Assembly: GCF_043290135.1 (NCBI RefSeq)
Contig: NW_027464603.1
Span: 248,001-312,000 of the forward strand
DNA from: Rhipicephalus microplus
Lineage: Eukaryota; Arthropoda; Arachnida; Ixodida; Ixodidae
Reading direction: 5' to 3'
Length of the DNA: 64,000 nt
The translations under genes were made by a program, and so were the position numbers. Below, piece after piece: positions 30,601 through 45,600 of this stretch (its first letter is position 1; every line of letters starts with the position of its first letter). The notes below the pieces were generated by a model. It ran no database searches. It saw nothing but the letters and a program-made list of their open reading frames with translations, and was not told the DNA's origin.

Positions 30601-31288
30601 CTAGAGACTCCACACCTAGAAACTCTGCAACTAGAAACTCCACAAACTAGAAACTTCATAACTAGAAACTATGCAACTAGAAACTCTGCAACTAGAAACT
30701 CCACAGCTAGAAACTCCACAACTAGAAACTCCACAACTAGAAACTTCATAACTAGAAACTATGCAACTAAAAACTCTGCAACTAGAAACTCCGCAACTAG
30801 AAACTCCACAACTAGAAATTCCACAACCAGAGACTCGACAACTTGAGACTCCACAACTAAAAACTCCACAGCTAGAAACTCCACAACTAGAAACTCCGCA
30901 ACTAGAAACCCAGCAACTAGAAACTCCACAACAAGAAACTGCACAACTAGAAACTCCACAACTTGAAACACCACTACTAGATACTCCACAACTACAAATT
31001 CCACAACTAGACACTCCAAATTTAGAAACTCCGCAACTAGAAACACCGCAACTTGAAACTATGCAACTAGAAACTCCACAGCTAGAGACTCCATAACTAG
31101 GAACTCCACAACTACAAACTCCAAATTTAGAAACTCCACAACTAGAAACTCCGCAACTAGAAACTCCACAACTAGGAACTCCACAACTAGAAACTCCACA
31201 ACTACAGAGTCCACAACTACAAACTTCACAACTAGAAACTCCACAACCAGAAACTCCGCAACTAGAAACTCCACAACTAGAAATTGCA
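26985..31288 (+). repeat. Middle copy of the 6,793/5,265-bp blocks
   Basis: The part 27,742-31,288 pairs with 20,949-24,510, and the part 26,985-30,473 pairs with 32,250-35,738 at an offset of 5,265. The markers follow: CAGCTATAAACTCC at 30,298, CCACAAACTAG at 29,604 and about 30,640, and AGAAAATTCC at about 29,009. The two sets of matches overlap but have different ends, so this copy took part in at least two separate amplification events. Confidence 0.83.
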
Positions 31289-32249
31289 CAACTAGAAACC
31301 AAGCAACTAGAAACTCCACAACTAGGAACTACACTCCTATAAATTCAACAACTTGAAACTCCACAACTACAAACTCAACAACTAGAGACTCCACACCTAG
31401 AAACTCTGCAACTAGAAACTCCACAACTAGAAACTTCATAACTAGAAACTATGCAACTAGAAACTCTGCAAATAGAAACTCCACAGCTAGAAACTCCACA
31501 ACTAGAAACTCCACAACTAGAAACTCCACAACTAGAAACACCACAGCTAGAGGCTCCGCAACTAGAAACTTCACAGCTAGAAACTCTGCAACTAGAAACT
31601 CCGCAACTAGAGACTCCGCAACTAGAAACTCCACAACTTGAAACTCCACAACTAGAAGCTCCGCAACTAGAAACTCCACAGCTAGAACGTCCGCAACTAG
31701 AAACTCTGCAACTAGAAACTCCACAGCTAGAAACTCCACAACTAGAAACTCCACAACTAGAAACTCCACAGCTAGAGACTCCGCAACTAGAAACTTCACA
31801 GCTATAAACTCTGCAACTAGAAACTCCGCAACTAGAGACTCCGCAACTAGAAACTCCACAACTAGAAACTACACAACTAGAAGCTCCGCAACTAGAAACT
31901 CCACAGCTAGAACGTCCGCAACTAGAAACTCTGCAACTAGAAACTCCACGACTAGAAACTCCACAACTAGAAACTTCACAACTAGAAACTCCACAACTAG
32001 AAACTCCACAACTAGAGACTCCACAACTAGAGACTCCACAACTACAAACTCCAAATTTAGAAACTCCACAACTAGAAACTCCGCAACTAGAAACTCCACA
32101 ACTAGGAACTCCACAACTAGAAACTCCACAACTACAGACTCCACAACTACAAACTTCACAACTAGAAACTCCACAACCAGAAACTCCGCAACTAGAAACT
32201 CCACAACTAGAAATTCCACAACCAGAGACTCAACAACTAGAGACTCCAC
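31289..32249 (+). repeat. Segment related to 15.3-16.2 kb
   Basis: The variant CCTATAAATTCAAC, seen at about 15,324 and 18,472, recurs at about 31,336. The units after it follow the same order as 15.4-16.2 kb and 18.6-19.4 kb, with the loss of one CTCTGCAACTAG unit. It joins the dispersed 3,148-base family to the 5,265-base block on its right. Confidence 0.72.
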
Positions 32250-35200
32250 AACTACAAACTCCACAACTAGCAACTCCACAAGCGGAAACTCCGCAACTAG
32301 AAACTCCGCAACTAGAAACTCCACAACTAGAAATTCCACAACCAGAGACTCGACAACTTGAGACTCCACAACTAAAAACTCCACAGCTAGAAACTCCACA
32401 ACTAGAAACTCCGCAACTAGAAACCCAGCAACTAGAAACTCCACAACAAGAAACTGCACAACTAGAAACTCCACAACTTGAAACACCACTACTAGATACT
32501 CCACAACTACAAATTCCACAACTAGACACTCCAAATTTAGAAACTCCGCAACTAGAAACACCGCAACTTGAAACTATGCAACTAGAAACTCCACAGCTAG
32601 AGACTCCATAACTAGGAACTCCACAACTACAAACTCCAAATTTAGAAACTCCACAACTAGAAACTCCGCAACTAGAAACTCCACAACTAGGAACTCCACA
32701 ACTAGAAACTCCACAACTACAGAGTCCACAACTACAAACTTCACAACTAGAAACTCCACAACCAGAAACTCCGCAACTAGAAACTCCACAACTAGAAATT
32801 GCACAACTAGAAACCAAGCAACTAGAAACTCCACAACTAGGAACTACACTCCTATAAATTCCACAACTTGAAACTCCACAACTACAAACTCAACAACTAG
32901 AGACTCCACACCTAGAAACTCTGCAACTAGAAACTCCACAACTAGAAACTTCATAACTAGAAACTATGCAACTAGAAACTCTGCAACTAGAAACTCCACA
33001 GCTAGAAACTCCACAACTAGAAACTCCACAACTAGAAACACCACAGCTAGAGGCTCCGCAACTAGAAACTTCACAGATAGAAACTCTGCAACTAGAAACT
33101 CCGCAACTAGAGACTCCGCAACTAGAAACTCCACAACTTGAAACTCCACAACTAGAAGCTCCGCAACTAGAAACTCCACAGCTAGAACGTCCGCAACTAG
33201 AAACTCTGCAACTAGAAACTCTGCAACTAGAAACTCCACAACTAGAAACTCCACAACTAGAAACTCCACAGCTAGAGGCTCCGCAACTAGAAACTTCACA
33301 GCTATAAACTCTGCAACTAGAAACTCCGCAACTAGAGACTCCGCAACTAGAAACTCCACAACTAGAAACTACACAACTAGAAGCTCCGCAACTAGAAACT
33401 CCACAGCTAGAACGTCCGCAACTAGAAACTCTGCAACTAGAAACTCCACGACTAGAAACTCCACAACTAGAAACTTCACAACTAGAAACTCCACAACTAG
33501 AAACTCCACAACTAGAGACTCCACAACTAGAGACTCCACAACTACAAACTCCAAATTTAGAAACTCCACAACTAGAAACTCTGCAACTAGAAACTCCACA
33601 ACTACAAACTTCACAACTAGAAACTCCACAACCAGAAACTCCGCAACTAGAAACTCCACAACTAGAAATTCCACAACCAGAGACTCAACAACTAGAGACT
33701 CCACAACTAAAAACTCCACAACTAGAAACTCCACAACTAGAAACTCCACAACTAGAAACTCCGCAACTAGAAACCCAGCACCTAGAAACTCCACAACTAG
33801 AAACTCCACACCTATAAATTCCACAACTTGAAACTCCACAACTAGAAACTCAACAACTAGAAACTCAACACCTAGAAAGTCCACAACTAGAAACTCCACA
33901 ACTAGAAACTCCACAACTAGAAACTATGCAACTAGAAACTCCACAGCTAGAGACTCCATAACTAGGAACTCCACAACTAGAAACTCCAAAACTACAAACT
34001 CCACAACTACAAACTCCAAATTTAGAAACTCCACAACTAGAAACTCCGCAACTTGAAACTCCACAACTAGAGACTCCATAACTAGGAACTCCACGACTAA
34101 AAACTCCTTAACTACAAACTCCACAACTAGAAACTCCGCAAATAGAAACTCCACAACTAGAAATTCCACAACCAGAGACTCAACAACTTGAGACTCCACA
34201 AATAAAAACTCCACAAATAGAAACTCCACAACTAGACAATTCGCAACTAGAAACTCCACAACTAGAGACTCCACTAGAAAATTCCGCAACTAGAAACTCC
34301 ACAACTACGAACCTCACAACTTGAAACTCCACAACTAGAAACTCCGCAACTAGAAACTCCACAGCTAGAAACTCCACAACTTGAGACTTCGCAACTAGAA
34401 ACTCGGCAACTAGAAACTCAACAACTAGAAACTCCACAACTAAGAACTCCACAACTAGAAACACCACAACTAGATACTCCACAACTACAAATTCCACAAC
34501 TAGAAACTCCAAATTTAGAAACTCCGCAACTAGAAACTCCGCAAATTGAAACTCTACAACTAGAGACTCCATAACTAGGAACTCCACAACTAGAAACTCC
34601 ACAACCAGAAACTCCGCAACTAGAAACTCCACAACTAGAAATTCCACAACCAGAGACTCAACTACTAGAGACTCCCCAACTAAAAACTCCACAACTAGAA
34701 ACTCCACAACTAGAAACTCCACAACTAGATACTCCGCAACTAGAAACCAAGCAACTAGAAACTCCACAACTAGGAACTACACTCCTATAAATTCCACAAC
34801 TTGAAACTCCACAACTACAAACTCAACAACTAGAGACTCCACACCTAGAAACTCTGCAACTAGAAACTCCACAAACTAGAAACTTCATAACTAGAAACTA
34901 TGCAACTAGAAACTCTGCAACTAGAAACTCCACAGCTAGAAACTCCACAACTAGAAACTCCACAACTAGAAACTTCATAACTAGAAACTATGCAACTAAA
35001 AACTCTGCAACTAGAAACTCCACAGCTAGAAACTCTACAACTAGAAACTCCACAACTAGAAACACCACAGCTAGAGGCTCCGCAACTAGAAACTTCACAG
35101 CTAGAAACTCTGCAACTAGAAACTCCGCAACTAGAGACTCCGCAACTAGAAACTCCACAACTTGAAACTCCACAACTAGAAGCTCCGCAACTAGAAACTC

Positions 35201-35738
35201 CACAGCTAGAACGTCCGCAACTAGAAACTCTGCAACTAGAAACTCCGCAACTAGAAACTCCACAGCTAGAAACTCCACAACTAGAAACTCCACAACTAGA
35301 AACTCCACAACTAGAGACTCCACAACAAGAGACTCCACAACTAAAAACTCCACAGCTAGAACGTCCGCAACTAGAAACTCTGCAACTAGAAACTCCACGA
35401 CTAGAAACTCCACAACTAGAAACTTCACAACTAGAAACTCCACAACTAGAAACTCCACAACTAGAGACTCCACAACTAGAGACTCCGCAACTAAAAACTC
35501 CACAGCTAGAAACTCCGCAACTAGAAACTCCGCAACTAGAATCTCCACAACTAGAGAGTCCACAGCTATAAACTCCACAACTTGAAACTCTGCAACTCGA
35601 AACTCTGCAACTAGAAAATCCCCAACTAGAAACTACACAACTAGAATCTCCGCAACTCAAAACTCCGCAACTACAAAATCCACAACTAGAAAATTGACAA
35701 TTGGGAACTCCGCAACTAGAAAATCTACAACTAGAAAC
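32250..35738 (+). repeat. 5,265-bp spaced block, right copy
   Basis: This block matches 26,985-30,473 over about 3,489 bases. The offset of 5,265 is exactly 351 units, because one minus-2 indel and two plus-1 indels between the copies cancel. The tag CAGCTATAAACTCC is at 35,563 and CCACAAACTAG at 34,869. At about 35,738 the two copies part: this one continues into the TTGAAAACTAAA units of the tagged module, while the 30,473 side jumps to ordinary units. Confidence 0.83.
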
Positions 35739-38700
35739 TTGAAAACTAAAAAGTCCAACTAGAAACTCCACAACTAGAAACTCCACAACTAGAAACTCCA
35801 CAACTAGAGACTCCATAACTAGGAACTCCACAACTAGAAACTCCACAGCTACCGACTCCACAACTACAGACTCCACAACTAGAAACTCCACAGCTAGAGA
35901 CTCCACAACTAGAAACACCACAAATACGAACCCCACAAATACGAACCCCGCAACTAGAAGCTCCATAACTAGAAACTCCGCAACTAGAAACTCCACAACT
36001 TGAGACTTCGCAACTAGAAACTCCACAACTAGAAACACCACAACTACAGACTCCACAACTACAAACTCCACAACTAGAATCTCCACAACTACGAACCTCA
36101 CAACTAGAAACTCCAACACTACAAACTCCACAACTTGGGACTTCGCAACTAGAAACTCCACAACTTGAGACTTCGCAACTAGAAACTCCCCAACTAGAAA
36201 CTCCACAACTAGAAACTCCACAAATTGAAACACCACAACTAGATACTCCACAACTACAAATTCAACAACTAGAAACTCCACAACTAAAACTCCGCAACTA
36301 GAAACTCCGCAACTAGAAACTCCACAACTAGAGACTCCATAACTTGAAACACCACAACTAGATACTCCACAACTACAAATTCCACATCTAGAAACTCCAA
36401 ATTAAGAAACTCCGCAACTCGAAACTCCGCAACTTGAAACTCCACAACTAGAGACTCCATAACTAGGAACTCCACAACTATAAACTCCACAACTACAGAC
36501 TCCACAACGACAAACTCCACAACTAGAAATTCCACAACCGGAAACTCCGCAACTAGAAACTCCACAACTAGAAATTCCACAACCAGAGACTCAACAACTT
36601 GAGACTCCACAACTAAAAACTCCACAGCTAGAAACTCCACAACTAGAAACTCCGCAACTATAAACCCAGCAACTAGAAACTCCACAACAAGAAACTCCAC
36701 AACTAGAAACTCCACAACTTGGAACACCACAACTAGATACTCCACAACTACAAATTCCACAACTAGAAACTCCAAATTTAGAAACTCCGTAACTAGAAAC
36801 TCCACAACTAGAAACTCCACAACTAGAAACACCACAGCTAGAGGCTCCGCAACTAGAAACTTCACAGCTAGAAACTCTGCAACTAGAAACTCCGCCACTA
36901 GAGACTCCGCAACTAGAATCTCCACAACTTGAAACTCCACAACTAGAAGCTCCGCAACTAGAAACTCCACAGCTTGAACGTCCGCAACTAGAAACTCTGC
37001 AACTAGAAACTCCGCAACTAGAAACTCCACAGCTAGAAACTCCACAACTAGAAACTCCACAACTAGAAACTCCACAACTAGAGACTCCACAACTAGAGAC
37101 TCCGCAACTAAAAACTCCACAGCTAGAACGTTTGCAACTAGAAACTCTGCAACTAGAAACTCCACGACTAGAAACTCCACAACTAGAAACTTCACAACTA
37201 GAAACTCCACAACTAGAAACTCCACAACTAGAGAGTCCACAACTAGAGACTCCGCAACTAAAAACTCCACAGCTAGAAACTCCGCAACTAGAAACTCCGC
37301 AACTAGAATCTCCACAACTAGAGAGTCCACAGCTATAAACTCCACAACTTGAAACTCTGCAACTCGAAACTCTGCAACTAGAAAATCCCCAACTAGAAAC
37401 TACACAACTAGAATCTCCGCAACTCAAAACTCCGCAACTACAAAATCCACAACTAGAAACTTGACAATTGGGAACTCCGCAACTAGAAAATCTACAACTA
37501 GAAACTTGAAAACTAAAAACTCCAACTAGAAACTCCACAACTAGAAACTCCACAACTAGAAACTCCACAACTAGAGACTCCATAACTAGGAACTCCACAA
37601 CTAGAAACTCCACAGCTACCGACTCCACAACTACAGACTCCACAACTAGAAACTCCACAGCTAGAGACTCCACAACTAGAAACTCCACAAATACGAACCC
37701 CACAAATACGAACCCCGCAACTAGAAGCTCCATAACTAGAAACTCCGCAACTAGAAACTCCACAACTTGAGACTTCGCAACTAGAAACTCCACAACTAGA
37801 AACACCACAACTACAGACTCCACAACTACAAACTCCACAACTAGAAACTCCACAACTACGAACCTCACAACTAGAAACTCCAACACTAGAAACTCCACAA
37901 CTTGGGACTTCGCAACTAGAAACTCCACAACTTGAGACTTCGCAACTAGAAACTCGGCAACTAGAAACTCCCCAACTAGAAACTCCACAACTAGAAACTC
38001 CACAAATTTAAACACCACAACTAGATACTCCACAACTACAAATTCCACAACTAGAAACTCCACAACTAAAAACTCCGCAACTAGAAACTCCGCAACTAGA
38101 AACTCCACAACTAGAGACTCCATAACTTGAAACACCACAACTAGATACTCCACAACTACAAATTCCACATCTAGAAACTCCAAATTAAGAAACTCCGCAA
38201 CTAGAAACTCCGCAACTTGAAACTCCACAACTAGAGACTCCATAACTAGGAACTCCACAACTAGAAACTCCACAACTACAGACTCCACAACGACAAACTC
38301 CACGACTAGAAACTCCACAACCGGAAACTCCGCAACCAGAAACTCCACAACTAGAAATTCCACAACCAGAGACTCAACAACTTGAGACTCCACAACTAAA
38401 AACTCCACAGCTAGAAACTCCACAACTAGAAACTCCGCAACTATAAACCCAGCAACTAGAAACTCCACAACAAGAAACTCCACAAATAGAAACTCCACAA
38501 CTTGGAACACCACAACTAGATACTCCACAACTACAAATTTCACAACTAGAAACTCCAAATTTAGAAACTCCGTAACTAGAAACTCCGCAACTTTAAACTC
38601 CACAACTACAACCTCCATAACTAGGAACTCCACAACTAGAAACTCCACAACTACAGACTCCACAACTACAAACTTCACAACTAAAAACTCCACAACCAGA

Positions 38701-41700
38701 AACTCCGCAACTAGAAACTCCACAACTAGAAATTCCACAACCACAGACTCAACAACTAGAGACTCCACAACTAAAAACTCCACAACTAGAAACTCCACAA
38801 CTAGAAACTCCACAACTAAAAACTCCGCAACTAGAAACCCAGCAACTAGAAACCCCACAACCAGAAACTCCACACCTATAAATTCCACAACTTGAAACTC
38901 CACAACTAGAAACTCAACAACTAGAAACTCAACAACTAGAAACTCCACAACTAGAAACTCCACAACTAGAAACTATGCAACTTGAAACTCCACAACTAGA
39001 GACTCCATAACTAGAAACTCCACGACTAAAAACTTCTTAACTACAAACTCCACAACTAGAAACTCCGCAAATAGAAACTCCACAACTAGAAATTCCACAA
39101 CCAGAGACTCAACAACTTGAGACTCCACAAATAAAAACTCCACAAATAGAAACTCCACAACTAGACAATTCGCAACTAGAAACTCCACAACTAGAGACTC
39201 CACTAGAAAATTGCGCAACTAGAAACTCCACAACTACGAACCTCACAACTTGAAACTCCACAACTAGAAACTCCGCAACTAGAAACTCCACAGCTAGAAA
39301 CTCCACAACTAGAAACTCCGCAACTATAAACCCAGCAACTAGAAACTCCACAACAAGAAACTCCACAAATAGAAACTCCACAACTTGGAACACCACAACT
39401 AGATACTCCACAACTACAAATTTCACAACTAGAAACTCCAAATTTAGAAACTCCGTAACTAGAAACTCCGCAACTTGAAACTCCACAACTACAACCTCCA
39501 TAACTAGGAACTCCACAACTAGAAACTCCACAACTACAGACTCCACAACTACAAACTTCACAACTAAAAACTCCACAACCAGAAACTCCGCAACTAGAAA
39601 CTCCACAACTAGAAATTCCACAACCAGAGACTCAACAACTAGAGACTCCACAACTAAAAACTCCACAACTAGAAACTCCACAACTAGAAACTCCACAACT
39701 AGAAACTCCGCAACTAGAAACCCAGCAACTAGAAACTCCACAACCAGAAACTCCACACCTATAAATTCCACAACTTGAAACTCCACAACTAGAAACTCAA
39801 GAACTAGAAACTCAACACCAAGAAACTCCACAACTAGAAACTCCAAATTTAGAAACTCCACAACTAGAAACTCCGCAACTTGAAACTCCACAACTAGAGA
39901 CTCCATAACTAGGAACTCCACGACTAAAAACTCCTTAACTACAAACTCCACAACTAGAAACTCCGCAAATAGAAACTCCACAACTAGAAATTCCACAACC
40001 AGAGACTCAACAACTTGAGACTCCACAAATAAAAACTCCACAAATAGAAACTCCACAACTAGACAATTCGCAACTAGAAACTCCACAACTAGAGACTCCA
40101 CTAGAAAATTGCGCAACTAGAAACTCCACAACTACGAACCTCACAACTTGAAACTCCACAACTAGAAACTCCGCAACTAGAAACTCCACAGCTAGAAACT
40201 CCACAACCTGAGACTTCGCAACTAGAAACTCGGCAACTAGAAACTCAACAACTAGAAACTCCACAACTAAAAACTCCACAACAAGAAACACCACAACTAG
40301 ATACTCCACAACTACAAATTCCACAACTAGAAACTCCAAATTTAGAAACTCCGCAACTAGAAACTCCGCAAATTGAAACTCTACAACTAGAGACTCCATA
40401 ACTAGGAACTCCACAACTAGAAACTCCACAACCAGAAACTCCGCAACTAGAAACTCCACATCTAGAAATTCCACAACCAGAGACTCAACAACTAGAGACT
40501 CCCCAACTAAAAACTCCACAACTAGAAACTCCACAACTAGAAACTCCGCAACTAGAAACCAAGCAACTAGAAACTCCACAACTAGGAACTACACTCCTAT
40601 AAATTCCACAACTTGAAACTCCACAACTACAAACTCAACAACTAGAGACTCCACACCTAGAAACTCTGCAACTAGAAACTCCACAACTAGAAACTTCATA
40701 ACTAGAAACTATGCAACTAGAAACTCTGCAACTAGAAACTCCACAGCTAGAAACTCCACAACTAGAGGCTCCGCAACTAGAAACTTCACAGCTAGAAACT
40801 CTGCAACTAGAAACTCCGCAACTAGAGACTCCGCAACTAGAAACTCCACAACTTGAAACTCCACAACTAGAAGCTCCGCAACTAGAAACTCCACAGCTAG
40901 AAGCTCCGCAACTAGAAACTCCACAGCTAGAACGTCCGCAACTAGAAACTCTGCAACTAGAAACTCCGCAACTAGAAAGTCCACAACTAGAAACTCCACA
41001 GCTAGAGGCTCCGCAACTAGAAACTTCACAGCTAGAAACTCTGCAACTAGAAACTCCGCAACTAGAGACTCCGCCACTAGAAACTCCACAACTAGAAACT
41101 CCACAACTAGAAGCTCCGCAACTAGAAACTCCACAGCTAGAACGTCCGCAACTAGAAACTCTGCAACTAGAAACTCCGCAACTAGAAACTCCACAGCTAG
41201 AAACTCCACAACTAGAAACTCCACAACTAGAAACCCAGCAACTAGAAACTCCACAACAAGAAACTCCACAACTAGAAACTCCACAACTTGAAACACCACT
41301 ACTAGATACTCCACAACTACAAATTCCACAACTAGACACTCCAAATTTAGAAACTCCGCAACTAGAAACTCCGCAACTTGAAACTATGCAACTAGAAACT
41401 CCACAGCTAGAGACTCCATAACTAGGAACTCCACAACTACAAACTCCAAATTTAGAAACTCCACAACTAGAAACTCCACAGCTAGAGACTCCATAACTAG
41501 GAACTCCACAACTACAAACTCCAAATTTAGAAACTCCACAACTAGATACTCCGCAACTAGAAACTCCACAACTAGAAACTCCACAACTAGAAACTCCGCA
41601 ACTAGAAACCACGCAACTAGAAACTCCACAACTAGGAACTACACTCCTATAAATTCCACAACTTGAAACTCCACAACTACAAACTCAACAACTAGAGACT

Positions 41701-42642
41701 CCACACCTAGAAACTCTGCAACTAGAAACTCCACAACTAGAAACTTCATAACTAGAAACTATGCAACTAGAAGCTCTGCAACTAGAAACTCCACAGCTAG
41801 AAACTCCACAACTAGAAACTCCACAACTAGAAACACCACAGCTAGAGGCTCCGCAACTAGAAACTTCACAGCTAGAAACTCTGCAACTAGAAACTCCGCA
41901 ACTAGAGACTCCGCAACTAGAAACTCCACAACTTGAAACTCCACAACTAGAAGCTCCGCAACTAGAAACTCCACAGCTAGAACGTCCGCAACTAGAAACT
42001 CTGCAACTAGAAACTCCACGACTAGAAACTCCACAATTAGAAACTTCACAACTAGAAACTCCACAACTAGAAACTCCACAACTAGAGACTCCACAACTAG
42101 AGACTCCGCAACTAAAAACTCCACAGCTAGAAACTCCGCAACTAGAAACTCCGCAACTAGAATCTCCACAACTAGAGAGTCCACAGCTATAAACTCCACA
42201 ACTTGAAACTCTGCAACTCGAAACTCTGCAACTAGAAAATCCCCAACTAGAAACTACACAACTAGAATCTCCGCAACTCAAAACTCCGCAACTACAAAAT
42301 CCACAACTAGAAACTTGACAATTGGGAACTCCGCAACTAGAAAATCTACAACTAGAAACTTGAAAACTAAAAACTCCAACTAGAAACTCCACAACTAGAA
42401 ACTCCACAACTAGAAACTCCACAACTAGAGACTCCATAACTAGGAACTCCACAACTAGAAACTCCACAGCTACCGACTCCACAACTACAGACTCCACAAC
42501 TAGAAACTCCACAGCTAGAGACTCCACAACTAGAAACTCCACAAATACGAACCCCACAAATACGAACTCCGCAACTAGAAGCTCCATAACTAGAAACTCC
42601 GCAACTAGAAACTCCACAACTTGAGACTTCGCAACTAGAAAC
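35739..42642 (+). repeat. Mosaic of short and long tagged modules
   Basis: CAGCTATAAACTCC tags occur at 35,563, 37,330 and 42,184, so a short module of 1,767 bases is followed by 4,854 bases. The short one carries a deletion junction near 36,788 where CCGTAACTAGAAACTCC runs straight into the GAGGCTCC-type units. 38,973-39,218 and 39,871-40,116 are an 898-base-spaced repeat sharing the variant AAAATTGCGCAAC. The ACAAATACGAACCCC doublet returns at about 35,921 after being absent for over 24 kb, and is also at 37,687 and 42,541. Confidence 0.75.
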
Positions 42643-45600
42643 TCCACAACTAGAAACACCACAACTACAGACTCCACAACTACAAACTCCACAACTAGAA
42701 ACTCCACAACTACGAACCTCACAACTAGAAACTCCAACACTAGAAACTCCACAACTTGGGACTTCGCAACTAGAAACTCCACAACTTGAGACTTCGCAAC
42801 TAGAAACTCGGCAACTAGAAACTCCCCAACTAGAAACTCCACAACTAGAAACTCCACAAATTGAAACACCACAACTAGATACTCCACAACTACAAATTCC
42901 ACAACTAGAAACTCCACAACTAAAACTCCGCAACTAGAAACTCCGCAACTAGAAACTCCACAACTAGAGTCTCCATAACTTAAAACACCACAACTAGATA
43001 CTCCACAACTACAAATTCCACATCTAGAAACTCCAAATTAAGAAACTCCGCAACTAGAAACTCCGCAACTTGAAACTCCACAACTAGAGACTCCATAACT
43101 AGGAACTCCACAACTAGAAACTCCACAACTACAGACTCCACAACGACAAACTCCACAACTAGAAATTCCACAACCGGAAACTCCGCAACTAGAAACTCCA
43201 CAACTAGAAATTCCACAACCAGAGACTCAACAACTTGAGACTCCACAACTAAAAACTCCACAGCTAGAAACTCCACAACTAGAAACTGCGCAACTATAAA
43301 CCCAGCAACTAGAAACTCCACAACAAGAAACTCCACAACTAGAAACTCCACAACTTGGAACACCACAACTAGATACTCCACAACTACAAGTTCCACAACT
43401 AGAAACTCCAAATTTAGAAACTCCGTAACTAGAAACTCCACAACTAGAAACTCCACAACTAGAAACACCACAGCTAGAGGCTCCGCAACTAGAAACTTCA
43501 CAGCTAGAAACTCTGCAACTAGAAACTCCGCAACTAGAGACTCCGCAACTAGAAACTCCACAACTTGAAACTCCACAACTAGAAGCTCCGCAACTAGAAA
43601 CTCCACAGCTAGAACGTCCGCAACTAGAAACTCTGCAACTAGAAACTCCGCAACTAGAAACTCCACAGCTAGAAACTCCACAACTAGAAACTCCACAACT
43701 AGAAACTCCACAACTAGAGACTCCACAACTAGAGACTCCGCAACTAAAAACTCCACAGCTAGAACGTCCGCAACTAGAAACTCTGCAACTAGAAACTCCA
43801 CGACTAGAAACTCCACAACTAGAAACTTCACAACTAGAAACTCCACAACTAGAAACTCCACAACTAGAGACTCCACAACTAGAGACTCCGCAACTAAAAA
43901 CTCCACAGCTAGAAACTCCGCAACTAGAAACTCCGCAACTAGAATCTCCACAACTAGAGAGTCCACAGCTATAAACTCCACAACTTGAAACTCTGCAACT
44001 CGAAACTCTGCAACTAGAAAATTCCCAACTAGAAACTACACAACTAGAATCTCCGCAACTCAAAACTCCGCAACTACAAAATCCACAACTAGAAACTTGA
44101 CAATTGGGAACTCCGCAACTAGAAAATCTACAACTAGAAACTTGAAAACTAAAAACTCCAACTAGAAACTCCACAACTAGAAACTCCACAACTAGAAACT
44201 CCACAACTAGAGACTCCATAACTAGGAACTCCACAACTAGAAACTCCACAGCTACCGACTCCACAACTACAGACTCCACAACTAGAAACTCCACAGCTAG
44301 AGACTCCACAACTAGAAACTCCACAAATACGAACCCCACAAATACGAACCCCGCAACTAGAAGCTCCATAACTAGAAACTCCGCAACTAGTAACTCCACA
44401 ACTTGAGACTTCGCAACTAGAAACTCCACAACTAGAAACACCACAACTACAGACTCCACAACTACAAACTCCACAACTAGAAACTCCACAACTACGAACC
44501 TCACAACTAGAAACTCCAACACTAGAAACTCCACAACTTGGGACTTCGCAACTAGAAACTCCACAACTTGAGACTTCGCAACTAGAAACTCGGCAACTAG
44601 AAACTCCCCAACTAGAAACTCCACAACTAGAAACTCCACAAATTGAAACACCACAACTAGATACTCCACAACTACAAATTCCACATCTAGAAACTCCAAA
44701 TTAAGAAACTCCGCAACTAGAAACTCCGCAACTTGAAACTCCACAACTAGAGACTCCATAACTAGGAACTCCACAACTAGAAACTCCACAACTACAGACT
44801 CCACAACGACAAACTCCACAACTAGAAACTCCACAACCGGAAACTCCGCAACCAGAAACTCCACAACTAGAAATTCCACAACCAGAGACGCAACAACTTG
44901 AGACTCCACAACTAAAAACTCCACAGCTAGAAACTCCACAACTAGAAACTCCGCAACTATAAACCCAGCAACTAGAAACTCCACAACAAGAAACTCCACA
45001 ACTAGAAACTCCACAACTTGGAACACCACAACTAGATACTCCACAACTACAAATTCCACAACTAGAAACTCCAAATTTAGAAACTTCGTAACTAGAAACT
45101 CCGCAACTTGAAACTCCACAACTACAACCTCCATAACTAGGAACTCCACAACTAGAAACTCCACAACTACAGACTCCACAACTACAAACTTCACAACTAA
45201 AAACTCCACAACCAGAAACTCCGCAACTAGAAACTCCACAACTAGAAATTCCACAACCAGAGACTCAACAACTAGAGACTCCACAACTAAAAACTCCACA
45301 ACTAGAAACTCCACAACTAGAAACTCCGCAACTAGAAACCCAGCAACTAGAAACTCCACAACCAGAAACTCCACACCTATAAATTCCACAACTTGAAACT
45401 CCACAACTAGAAACTCAACAACTACAAACTCAACACCTAGAAACTCCACAACTAGAAACTCCACAACTAGAAACTCCACAACTAGAAACTATGCAACTAG
45501 AAACTCCACAGCTAGAGACTCCATAACTAGGAACTCCACAACTAGAAACTCCAAAACTACAAACTCCACAACTACAAACTCCAAAATTAGAAACTCCACA

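Noticed and set aside
40711..41421. Plus-strand ORF of 236 QLETP-type codons
   Set aside because: It starts at the ACTATGCAACT variant and ends at a CCATAAC unit. The same start and stop variants recur in every module, so it is a product of the repeat.
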